NCBI GenBank assembly: GCA_016296165.1
Contig: JAEDJV010000029.1
Coordinates: 1 to 21,483 of the forward strand
Direction: 5' to 3'
Length of the DNA stretch: 21,483 nucleotides
Origin: Oscillospiraceae bacterium
GTDB lineage: Bacteria > Bacillota > Clostridia > Oscillospirales > Ruminococcaceae
Under the pieces are notes generated by a model. It was not told the origin of the DNA, did not search any database, and saw only the letters and a program-made list of their open reading frames with translations. The translations under genes were made by a program, and so were the position numbers. This document shows, in pieces, positions 14,571-21,483 of this stretch (the stretch's first letter is position 1; each line of letters begins with the position of its first letter).

Positions 14571-14825
14571 ATGGAAAAAGCAATCGTATTAGCAGCTTCA
14601 GCAATCGGAGCAGGCCTCGCAGCTATCGCAGGTATCGGACCTGGTATCGGTGAAGGTTTTGCAGTTGGTAAGGCTTGTGAAGCCATCGGACGTCAGCCTG
14701 AATCATCAGGTGCAGTAACAAGAACAATGTTTATCGGTTGTGCTGTTGCCGAATCAACAGGTATTTACGGTCTCGTAATTGCCCTTATTCTTCTCTTTGC
14801 AAATCCATTCTTAGGAAAACTTTAA
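14571..14825 (+). CDS. atpE: ATP synthase Fo subunit c, Na+-type
   Basis: Rotor-ring subunit of 84 residues: two membrane helices (about 3-36 and 48-80) joined by the polar loop ARQP-type GRQPES (40-45). The ion site shows E61, S62 and T63 in AVAESTGIYG and Y66, as in Na+ enzymes such as that of Ilyobacter tartaricus. At the position of the Ilyobacter Gln32 there is a glutamate, E28 (GIGEGFA), giving two carboxylates per site, as described for Fusobacterium nucleatum. Na+ coupling is therefore the likely reading. ATG 14571 follows GGAG by 6 bases; an upstream ATG at 14535 would add 12 hydrophilic residues not found in c subunits and is rejected. Confidence 0.93.
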   Translation: MEKAIVLAASAIGAGLAAIAGIGPGIGEGFAVGKACEAIGRQPESSGAVTRTMFIGCAVAESTGIYGLVIALILLFANPFLGKL

Positions 14826-14856
14826 TACTGAATAAAACCGAAAGGGTGTTGACAAT

Positions 14857-15381
14857 ATGTATGCAAACGGATTTTTGTCATTTCTGTCTATTGACTATGG
14901 CACGATCATACTTGTGCTTATTAACACCTTCATTCTCTTCCTGGTAATAAAGCATTTCCTTTTTGGCAGAGTAAACAAGATAATTGAGGAACGTCAGGCT
15001 GATGTCAGGAAAACATATGAGGAAGCTGACAAAAGCATGGTACATGCAAAAGAACTCGAAACAAACTACAACGAACTCCTTTCATCAGCAAAGGATGAAT
15101 CTGCTGAGATAGTTAAGAACGCAACCAAAAAAGCTCAGGTACGTTCAGATGAGATAATCAGCAATGCCAAGGCAGAAGCAGGCAGCATTATTTCACGTGC
15201 TAACGAAGAAATCGCACATGAAAAGCAGCGTGCTATGAGCGAAATGAAGAATGAGATTTCAAGTATTGCGATGATGATGGCTGAAAAGATTATCCAGAAG
15301 GAAATCAGCCAGAAGGATCATGAAGCATTAATCAATGATTTTATTGAAAATGTGGGTGATGAGGCATGGCAGCAGAAGTAG
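14857..15381 (+). CDS. atpF: ATP synthase Fo subunit b
   Basis: The peripheral-stalk subunit linking Fo to F1. It has 174 residues: one N-terminal membrane helix (about 15-34, GTIILVLINTFILFLVI), then a long charged, alanine-rich coiled coil (about 40-150), the normal architecture and length. ATG 14857 follows AAAGGGTG by 8 bases. Its last 16 bases overlap the start of atpH, which suggests coupled translation of the two stalk subunits. Confidence 0.92.
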   Translation: MYANGFLSFLSIDYGTIILVLINTFILFLVIKHFLFGRVNKIIEERQADVRKTYEEADKSMVHAKELETNYNELLSSAKDESAEIVKNATKKAQVRSDEIISNAKAEAGSIISRANEEIAHEKQRAMSEMKNEISSIAMMMAEKIIQKEISQKDHEALINDFIENVGDEAWQQK

Positions 15382-15905
15382 CTAAGCTTTATGCAGATGC
15401 GCTGTTTGAAATTTACCTTGAAGATGGTTCAGACGATAAGGTGCATAGTGACCTTAACGAATTTTCCGGAATATTCAGAGATAATCCGGAACTTACTGAA
15501 CTTCTTGCAGCTCCTCTGCTTACAAGCGAAGAGAAAAAAGGTGTTGTCGAAAAAATATTTGACGACAGCAGTGTGGTATATGACTTTCTCTGTCTCCTTT
15601 GTGACAAGGGCAGAGCCGGTTATTTTGAGGAGATAACCGAAGTTTTCAATAAAAAATACAATGACTATAAAAACATCGCTGATGTGTCGGTTATTACAAG
15701 TATTCCGCTTACTGAAGATTTAAGAAACAGGCTTATCAAAAAGCTTGAAACAAAACTAAACAAGACAGTTGTTCTCAATGAAAAAACTGATGCTTCAATA
15801 ATTGACGGAATTATAGTTGAATATAACAACAAGAGAATCGATAACAGCGTCCGCGCCGGACTGGAACACCTCAGATCAGCAGCTGCAGACGCGGAATTAA
15901 GTTAA
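15366..15905 (+). CDS. atpH: ATP synthase F1 subunit delta
   Basis: The delta (OSCP) subunit that joins the peripheral stalk to the top of the alpha/beta ring. The 179 residues match the family length; the N-terminal helical domain starts with AKLYADALFEI and the C-terminal part has the VITSIPLTEDLRNRL and DASIIDGIIVEYNNKRIDNSVRAGLEHLR segments typical of delta. It starts inside the end of atpF (16-base overlap). Confidence 0.93.
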   Translation: MAAEVAKLYADALFEIYLEDGSDDKVHSDLNEFSGIFRDNPELTELLAAPLLTSEEKKGVVEKIFDDSSVVYDFLCLLCDKGRAGYFEEITEVFNKKYNDYKNIADVSVITSIPLTEDLRNRLIKKLETKLNKTVVLNEKTDASIIDGIIVEYNNKRIDNSVRAGLEHLRSAAADAELS

Positions 15906-15930
15906 ATTAATAAAGAAGAAGGTGTACTGA

Positions 15931-17448
15931 TTGAATTTACGCCCGGATGAAATTACCGGTATCATAAAGGAACAGGTCAGAAACTACAAGAACAAGCTTG
16001 AACTTAGTGATGTAGGTACTGTTGTTACTGTTGGTGACGGTATTGCGAATATTCATGGACTTGACAACTGTATGTCAAACGAACTTCTTGAATTCGAAGG
16101 CGATGTATACGGCATGGCACTTAATCTTGAGAGAGATTTTGTAGGTGCGGTTATGCTCGGTTCAGATGCCGGAATAAAAGAAGGTTCTACAGTAAAGAGA
16201 ACAGGTAAGATTGTATCTGTACCTGTAGGTGATGAACTTCTTGGAAGAGTTGTAAACGCTCTTGGCCATCCTATTGACGGAAAGGGAGCGCTGCTTACAA
16301 AAGAAACAGCTCCTATAGAACGTATTGCTCCTGGTATCATCACAAGAAAATCAGTTCACAAGCCGCTTCAGACTGGTATTAAGGCTATTGACTCGATGAT
16401 ACCTGTAGGAAGAGGTCAGCGTGAACTTATCATCGGTGACAGACAGACCGGTAAAACGACTATTGCTCTTGATACAATCATCAATCAGAAGGGCAAGGAC
16501 GTTATCTGTATATATGTTGCTATAGGTCAGAAGAGATCTACAGTAGCAAATGTCGTTGAAACACTTACTAAGGCAGGTGCAATGGATTATACCATTGTAG
16601 TGGCGGCCTCTGCGTCAGAGCTTGCCCCTCTTCAGTATATTGCTCCTTATTCAGGTGTTACAATGGGTGAATACTTTATGAACAAGGGAAAAGATGTACT
16701 GTGTGTATATGACGACCTTTCAAAGCATGCTGTTGCATATCGTGCCCTTTCACTTCTGCTTAAGAGACCACCGGGACGTGAAGCGTATCCGGGTGACGTA
16801 TTCTATCTCCATTCAAGACTGCTTGAACGTGCCTGCAGCCTTAATGAAAACTACGGCGGTGGCTCAATTACAGCCCTTCCGATTATTGAAACACAGGCAG
16901 GAGACGTATCTGCATACATTCCTACAAACGTAATTTCAATTACAGACGGACAGATATTCCTTGAGACAGACCTTTTTAATTCAGGTGTAAGACCAGCGGT
17001 AAATCCAGGTATCTCTGTATCCCGAGTAGGAAGTGCAGCACAGATTAAAGCAATGAAGAAGGTTTCTTCATCACTCAAACTTCTCTACTCACAGTTTAAG
17101 GAACTTCAGTCATTCTCCCAGTTTGGCTCTGATCTTGATCAGGATACAAAAGACAGACTTGAAAAAGGTGAACGCATAGTTGAGGTTCTCAAACAGGGCA
17201 GAAATTCGCCTGTAACTGTAGAAAATCAGGTTCTGATTATATATGCCGTTGTAAACAATTATCTTAAGGATATTCCGGTTGAGCTTATATCAGACTTTGA
17301 AGCGGAACTTTTCAGATTTGTCGAAGAGTCACATCCTGATATCATAAGCTCAATATCTGAAACCAAAGAGCTCACAAAGGATAACGAGGAAGCACTCAAG
17401 GATGTTCTTAAAACATTTATTGAAAAATATATGGCTGATAAAAAATAA
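15931..17448 (+). CDS. atpA: ATP synthase F1 subunit alpha
   Basis: The non-catalytic nucleotide-binding subunit of the F1 hexamer, 505 residues. It has the N-terminal beta-barrel with GDGIANIHGL, the Walker A motif GDRQTGKT (169-176), the conserved PGREAYPGDVFYLHSRLLERA segment, and PGISVSRVGSAAQ holding the arginine that reaches the catalytic site on beta. The start is TTG 15931, about 7 bases after AGAAGGTG, beginning MNLRPDEITGII as in other alpha subunits. It lies 25 bases after atpH. Confidence 0.97.
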   Translation: MNLRPDEITGIIKEQVRNYKNKLELSDVGTVVTVGDGIANIHGLDNCMSNELLEFEGDVYGMALNLERDFVGAVMLGSDAGIKEGSTVKRTGKIVSVPVGDELLGRVVNALGHPIDGKGALLTKETAPIERIAPGIITRKSVHKPLQTGIKAIDSMIPVGRGQRELIIGDRQTGKTTIALDTIINQKGKDVICIYVAIGQKRSTVANVVETLTKAGAMDYTIVVAASASELAPLQYIAPYSGVTMGEYFMNKGKDVLCVYDDLSKHAVAYRALSLLLKRPPGREAYPGDVFYLHSRLLERACSLNENYGGGSITALPIIETQAGDVSAYIPTNVISITDGQIFLETDLFNSGVRPAVNPGISVSRVGSAAQIKAMKKVSSSLKLLYSQFKELQSFSQFGSDLDQDTKDRLEKGERIVEVLKQGRNSPVTVENQVLIIYAVVNNYLKDIPVELISDFEAELFRFVEESHPDIISSISETKELTKDNEEALKDVLKTFIEKYMADKK

Positions 17449-17479
17449 TCAGCATTCCTTTATCGGAGGTGACAGATAA

Positions 17480-18343
17480 ATGGCTTCGGCTAATATGAAA
17501 GATATAAAGCGAAGAATCAAGAGTGTAAAAAGCACTTTGCAGATAACAAAAGCAATGGAACTTGTTGCCTCATCAAAATTTCGCAAAGCGAGGGAAAAGG
17601 CTGACAGTGCCAAGCTTTTCTTTGATGCACTATACAATACAATGTGGGAAATAACTGCAGAGAATTCAACATTTGAATCAATTTATTTTTCCGGCAGGGA
17701 AGTAAAAACTGTTATGTTTATTGTTATTGCCGGAGACAGAGGTCTTGCAGGAGGATATAACGCAAATGTATTAAGACTTGCTGAATCAAAAATAAAGAAA
17801 ATTCAGAAAGAATGCAGTACAGTAGTGATCCCAATCGGCAGAAAAGCTGTAGAATACTTTACCAAAAGGGGATACAGGGTTGTTGCCGCATATGAAAATA
17901 TTGCAGAAAATATCCGGATAAGCTCAGCCAAGGAGATTGCAGACAAGGTTATGGCTGCTTTCAGAAACGGCAATACTGACAGAGTAGAGCTTATTTACAC
18001 AGATTATGTTTCACCTCTTGTACAGGAGGCGAAATCCAAAAGTATTATTCCGCTTGAAAAACCAGCAGAGGAAAAAAGGAAAAATGTTCAGACATCATAT
18101 GAACCATCACCGGAGAAACTGTTTGACATAATTATGCCGCAGTATATAGCAGGTGTGCTTTATGGTTCAATAGCTAATTCATTTGCATCAGAACAGGCTT
18201 CAAGAAGAACTGCGATGGAAAATGCTTCTGACAATGCTGATGAGATGATAAATGATCTTTCACTTCTCTACAACAGAGCCCGTCAGGCTGCTATTACTCA
18301 GGAAATTACTGAAATAGTAAGCGGCGCAAACTCACAGGAATAA
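17480..18343 (+). CDS. atpG: ATP synthase F1 subunit gamma
   Basis: The central rotor shaft, 287 residues. The N-terminal helix has MKDIKRRIKSVKSTLQITKAMELVASSK, split here as DIKRRI..TLQITKAMELVA, the middle domain has AGDRGLAGGYN (about 83-93), and the C-terminal helix shows ASEQASRRTAMENASDNA and YNRARQAAITQEITEIV, all family hallmarks. ATG 17480 follows CGGAGGTGA by 8-9 bases. Confidence 0.96.
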   Translation: MASANMKDIKRRIKSVKSTLQITKAMELVASSKFRKAREKADSAKLFFDALYNTMWEITAENSTFESIYFSGREVKTVMFIVIAGDRGLAGGYNANVLRLAESKIKKIQKECSTVVIPIGRKAVEYFTKRGYRVVAAYENIAENIRISSAKEIADKVMAAFRNGNTDRVELIYTDYVSPLVQEAKSKSIIPLEKPAEEKRKNVQTSYEPSPEKLFDIIMPQYIAGVLYGSIANSFASEQASRRTAMENASDNADEMINDLSLLYNRARQAAITQEITEIVSGANSQE

Positions 18344-18393
18344 TATAATGCGTTTTTTCATCGCATAATCTTTTGAAAGGAAAGACTATAACT

Positions 18394-19794
18394 ATGCAGA
18401 ATATAGGAAAAATAGTTCAGATAATCGGTGCTGTAGTTGATATCAGTTTTCCGAAGAACAGTCTTCCAAGACTTCTGAATGCTATAGAGATTGATAACAA
18501 CGGTACAAAGCTTACAGTTGAAGTTGCTCAGCATATTGGTGATGATGTAGTCAGATGTATTGCCATGAGTACAACAGACGGTCTTGTAAGAGGAATGGAT
18601 GCTGTTGATACAGGCAGTCCGATAAAAGTTCCTGTCGGACGTGAAACGCTTGGCCGAATCTTCAATCTTCTCGGTGATCCGGTTGACGAAAAGGAAGCAC
18701 CGCAAACACAGGAGAGATGGCCTATACACCGTGAAGCACCTTCATATGAAGAACAGACAGCTTCTTCGGAAGTTCTTGAAACAGGTATCAAGGTTATCGA
18801 TCTTATCGCGCCATACCTTAAAGGTGGTAAGATAGGTCTTTTTGGCGGTGCAGGTGTTGGTAAGACAGTTCTGATTCAGGAACTCATTAATAACGTAGCA
18901 AACCAGCATGGTGGTATTTCAGTATTTACCGGTGTTGGAGAAAGAACACGTGAAGGAAATGACCTTTACAACGAAATGACAGAAAGCGGAGTTATAGACA
19001 AGACAGTTCTTGTCTATGGTCAGATGAACGAGCCGCCTGGAGCAAGAATGAGAGTAGGTCTTTCAGGACTTACAATGGCTGAGTATTTCAGAGATGTTGA
19101 AGGACAGGACGTTCTCCTGTTTATTGACAATATCTTCAGATTTACACAGGCTGGTTCGGAAGTTTCAGCACTTCTCGGACGTATGCCTTCAGCCGTTGGT
19201 TATCAGCCTACACTTGCCACAGAGATGGGTGCTCTTCAGGAGAGAATCACATCTACAAATAAGGGCTCAATTACATCAGTTCAGGCGGTTTATGTACCAG
19301 CCGATGACCTTACCGACCCGGCTCCGGCCACAACCTTTGCTCATCTTGATGCTACAACAGTTCTTTCGAGACAGATCTCATCACTTGGTATTTATCCGGC
19401 CGTTGATCCGCTTGAAAGTACATCAAGAATTCTTACACCTGAGATAGTAGGTGAAGAACATTATGAAGTAGCAAGATCAGTCCAGAGTATTCTTCAGAGA
19501 TATCGTGAACTTCAGGATATCATTGCTATTATGGGTATGGATGAACTTTCGGATGAAGATAAGCTTATCGTAAGTCGTGCAAGAAAGATTCAGAGATTCC
19601 TTTCACAGCCATTCTCTGTTGCTGAACAGTTTACAGGTATGAAGGGCAAGTATGTTCCGATAAGGGAAACAATCAGAGGATTCAGAGAAATAATCGAAGG
19701 TCTGCATGATGATCTTCCGGAATCAGCATTCCTTTTCGTAGGAACAATCGATGAAGCTGTTGAAAAGGCAAAATCCGAAAAGGGTGATGAATAA
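18394..19794 (+). CDS. atpD: ATP synthase F1 subunit beta
   Basis: The catalytic subunit, 466 residues, the usual length. Walker A GGAGVGKT is at 151-158, the catalytic glutamate E183 lies in GVGERTREGND, and ALLGRMPSAVGYQPTLATEMG is intact. The protein begins MQNIGKIVQIIGAVVDI, the standard beta start, from ATG 18394. AAAGGA at 18376-18381 is 12 bases upstream, a little far. A TTG at 18373 in the same frame precedes this SD and is rejected. The stop codon overlaps the atpC start by one base. Confidence 0.97.
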   Translation: MQNIGKIVQIIGAVVDISFPKNSLPRLLNAIEIDNNGTKLTVEVAQHIGDDVVRCIAMSTTDGLVRGMDAVDTGSPIKVPVGRETLGRIFNLLGDPVDEKEAPQTQERWPIHREAPSYEEQTASSEVLETGIKVIDLIAPYLKGGKIGLFGGAGVGKTVLIQELINNVANQHGGISVFTGVGERTREGNDLYNEMTESGVIDKTVLVYGQMNEPPGARMRVGLSGLTMAEYFRDVEGQDVLLFIDNIFRFTQAGSEVSALLGRMPSAVGYQPTLATEMGALQERITSTNKGSITSVQAVYVPADDLTDPAPATTFAHLDATTVLSRQISSLGIYPAVDPLESTSRILTPEIVGEEHYEVARSVQSILQRYRELQDIIAIMGMDELSDEDKLIVSRARKIQRFLSQPFSVAEQFTGMKGKYVPIRETIRGFREIIEGLHDDLPESAFLFVGTIDEAVEKAKSEKGDE

Positions 19795-20201
19795 TGGCTT
19801 CGTTCAGATTACAGATAATTACACCGGACAGAATTTTTTATGATGATCAGGCAGAAAGGCTCATCGTAAGAACTACCGAAGGTGAGATGGGCGTGCTTGC
19901 AAGACATGAAAATTTTGCAGGAGCACTTCCTTCCGGACCGGTAAAGATAATGAAAGACGGTACGTACAGAGTAGCAGCTTTGTCGAGTGGCGTAATTAAA
20001 GTTTCGGAAGACAAGACCACCATAATTGCTGAAGCAGTAGAGTGGGCTGACGAGATTGATATCGACTGGGCCAACAGATCTGCAGAAGAAGCTCGGGAAA
20101 AGTTAAAGAACAAACAGAGTGAAAAGGAAATGCGATATGCAGAACTTAAACTCAAGAGAGCTCTTAACCGTATCAATGTCCATTCAGGTAATTACAAATA
20201 G
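19794..20201 (+). CDS. atpC: ATP synthase F1 subunit epsilon
   Basis: The rotor-foot and regulatory subunit, 135 residues. The N-terminal beta sandwich (FRLQIITPDRIFY, TTEGEMGVLARHENFAGAL) is followed by the two-helix C-terminal domain (about 90-130, EEAREKLKNKQSEKEMRYAELKLKRALNRI), so the inhibitory helix pair is present. Start and atpD stop share one base (TAATG). It is the last gene of the operon and is followed by a terminator 7 bases downstream. Confidence 0.95.
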   Translation: MASFRLQIITPDRIFYDDQAERLIVRTTEGEMGVLARHENFAGALPSGPVKIMKDGTYRVAALSSGVIKVSEDKTTIIAEAVEWADEIDIDWANRSAEEAREKLKNKQSEKEMRYAELKLKRALNRINVHSGNYK

Positions 20202-20208
20202 TCGTATT

Positions 20209-20246
20209 AAGATGTGTACAGTTCATATATGTGCACATCTTTTTTA
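20209..20246 (+). terminator. Terminator of the atp operon
   Basis: A 12-bp stem with one G-U pair (20209-20220, starting AAGATGTG, with 20230-20241, ending CACATCTT) closes a 9-base loop and is followed by TTTT. Confidence 0.9.
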
Positions 20247-20302
20247 CTTAGATAACGCTTTATCAGACAAAAGTTATTACAAATATAATAATGGAAAAAA
20301 AA

Positions 20303-20330
20303 TAATTCGACACAATGCCTATTAATTCGA
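20303..20330. repeat. Direct repeat TAATTCGA upstream of the pflB promoter
   Basis: TAATTCGA occurs at 20303-20310 and again at 20323-20330. The two copies start exactly 20 bp apart, about two helical turns, and lie 35-62 bp before the -35 element. The spacing suits a dimeric activator or repressor, but I do not recognise the motif. Nothing else is evident in 20247-20364 apart from a short GATAA/TTATC inverted repeat at about 20251-20264. Confidence 0.4.
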
Positions 20331-20364
20331 GAAAAGCAATGTTTAAATCTGTGCAACATTCCGA

Positions 20365-20393
20365 TTGACTATGTTCATTGTTAGTGGTAAAAT
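20365..20393 (+). promoter_or_regulatory. pflB: Promoter of pflB
   Basis: -35 TTGACT (20365-20370), a 17-bp spacer and -10 TAAAAT (20388-20393). The expected transcription start is about 28 bases before the ATG, so the leader is short. Confidence 0.83.
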
Positions 20394-20427
20394 GTATAGA
20401 GAAATTATTATAGGAGGTTATATTCAC

Positions 20428-21483
20428 ATGGTTGAATTTACACAGTGGAATGGATTCAAAGGCACAAAGTGGAAGCAGGAAATTGACGTTCGTGACTTTA
20501 TCCAGAAAAACTACACACCTTATGATGGCGATGAATCATTCCTCGCAGGTCCTACAGAAGCTACAGACAAGCTCTGGGGCAGACTTCAGGAACTTCAGAA
20601 GGAACAGAGAGCAAAGGGCGGTGTACTCGATTGCGAAACAGAAATCGTAACAAGCCTTACAGCTTATGGTCCTGGATATATAGATGAATCTCTCAAGGAT
20701 CTTGAAAAGATTGTTGGTCTCCAGACTGACAAGCCTCTCAAGAGAGCTTTTATGCCTTACGGTGGTATCAAGATGGCTCAGCAGGCTGCTGAAAGCTACG
20801 GATACAAGGTAAATGAAAAGTATGACCAGATTTTCAACGAATATCATAAAACACATAACCAGGGTGTATTCGATGCTTACACACCTGAGATCAGAGCTGC
20901 AAGAAACAGCCATATCGTAACAGGTCTTCCTGACACATATGGTCGTGGACGTATTGTAGGTGACTACAGAAGAGTTGCTCTTTACGGTATTGATTTCCTC
21001 ATCAAGGAAAAGGAAGCAGATAAGGCTAACTGCGGCGACGGAACAATGACAGATGAAATTATCCGTCAGAGAGAAGAACTTACAGATCAGATCAGAGCTC
21101 TTCAGGGTATGAAGGATATGGCTAAGATTTACGGTTACGATATTTCACAGCCTGCTCAGAATGCCAAGGAAGCTGTTCAGTGGCTGTACTTCGGTTACCT
21201 CGCAGCTATCAAGACACAGAACGGTGCTGCTATGTCAGTAGGACGTGTATCTACATTCCTTGATATCTACATCCAGAGAGATCTTGAAGCTGGTACAATT
21301 ACAGAATCAGAAGCTCAGGAACTTATCGACCACATGGTTATGAAGTTCAGAATGGTTAAGTTCGCAAGAATTCCATCATACAATGAACTCTTCTCAGGTG
21401 ACCCTGTATGGGCTACACTCGAAGTTGGCGGTATCGGTATGGATGGTCGTCACATGGTTACAAAGAACGACTTCCGTTTCCTC
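20428..21483 (+). CDS. pflB: Formate C-acetyltransferase (pyruvate formate-lyase), N-terminal part
   Basis: Splits pyruvate with CoA to acetyl-CoA and formate by a glycyl-radical mechanism, the main anaerobic route from pyruvate. The first 352 codons are present, about half the usual ~750; the gene runs off the window end. The start MVEFTQWNGFKGTKW, the GGVLD segment, GLPDTYGRGRIVGDYRRVALYGID (split here at GRGRIVGDYRR) and AAMSVGRVSTFLDIYIQRDL are typical of true PFL rather than other glycyl-radical enzymes. The active-site Cys pair and the glycyl loop lie outside the window. ATG 20428 follows AGGAGG (20412-20417) by 10 bases. The activase gene pflA is not in the window; it often follows pflB. 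Confidence 0.95.
   Translation, partial: MVEFTQWNGFKGTKWKQEIDVRDFIQKNYTPYDGDESFLAGPTEATDKLWGRLQELQKEQRAKGGVLDCETEIVTSLTAYGPGYIDESLKDLEKIVGLQTDKPLKRAFMPYGGIKMAQQAAESYGYKVNEKYDQIFNEYHKTHNQGVFDAYTPEIRAARNSHIVTGLPDTYGRGRIVGDYRRVALYGIDFLIKEKEADKANCGDGTMTDEIIRQREELTDQIRALQGMKDMAKIYGYDISQPAQNAKEAVQWLYFGYLAAIKTQNGAAMSVGRVSTFLDIYIQRDLEAGTITESEAQELIDHMVMKFRMVKFARIPSYNELFSGDPVWATLEVGGIGMDGRHMVTKNDFRFL

Noticed and set aside
18348..18366. Small stem ATGCG...CGCAT between atpG and atpD, with a T-run in the loop
   Set aside because: Only 5 pairs, and the T-run is in the loop rather than after the stem. It is too weak to call a terminator inside an essential operon.
4511..21483. NrdG-like protein as the activase of the PflB in this window
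   Set aside because: The genes are about 16 kb apart, PFL has a dedicated longer activase (PflA, about 240-250 residues), and the protein has the GSSNQR features of the other branch.

Overview
The window reads as a chromosomal segment of a low-GC anaerobic Firmicute, most likely a Ruminococcus or close relative (Oscillospiraceae). The signs are a dockerin-bearing secreted lysozyme, pyruvate formate-lyase, a PPi-type phosphofructokinase, an F-type ATP synthase with a Na+-type rotor subunit, strong GGAGG ribosome binding sites and AT-rich spacers with textbook -35/-10 promoters. No insertion sequence, CRISPR array, prophage or rRNA gene was seen.

Layout. 1-1212: the tail of a UDP-sugar pyrophosphorylase gene and galE, ended by a terminator shared with the convergent phosphofructokinase gene. 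1245-2525: PPi-dependent phosphofructokinase (minus) with its promoter. 2608-2779: a lone initiator tRNA-fMet (minus) with its own promoter and terminator. 2876-5140: a Na+/proline symporter gene with an unusual leader, then a small NrdG-like radical SAM activase. 5156-7763 (minus): a polysaccharide flippase of the SpoVB/MurJ type with a possible 10-codon leader peptide, then a XerC/D-type tyrosine recombinase with its own promoter and an inverted repeat over it. 8004-9786: a LUD-domain protein and a dockerin-GH25 lysozyme, separated by a terminator that touches the lysozyme's ribosome binding site. 9811-13120 (minus): a sensor diguanylate cyclase and an O-acetylhomoserine sulfhydrylase (metY). 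13143-20246: the complete F1Fo ATP synthase operon atpIBEFHAGDC with two candidate promoters and a strong terminator. 20303-21483: the promoter and first 352 codons of pflB.

How it fits together. The genes describe a fermentative, energy-limited anaerobe: PPi-linked glycolysis, pyruvate cleavage by PFL, a rotary ATPase whose c subunit carries a two-carboxylate Na+ site, and a Na+-coupled proline importer that could draw on the same ion gradient. Cell-surface functions are UDP-galactose supply, a lipid-linked sugar flippase and a dockerin lysozyme.

Most of the window is housekeeping and I found no clear multi-gene system of a new kind. The points most worth checking are: the E28/E61/S62 Na+ motif of AtpE; an apparent in-frame loss of one lobe in the first binding domain of the diguanylate cyclase; the N-terminal dockerin on a peptidoglycan hydrolase behind an attenuator-like terminator; and two leaders (putP and the flippase) in which a strong Shine-Dalgarno sequence is displaced from the start codon.
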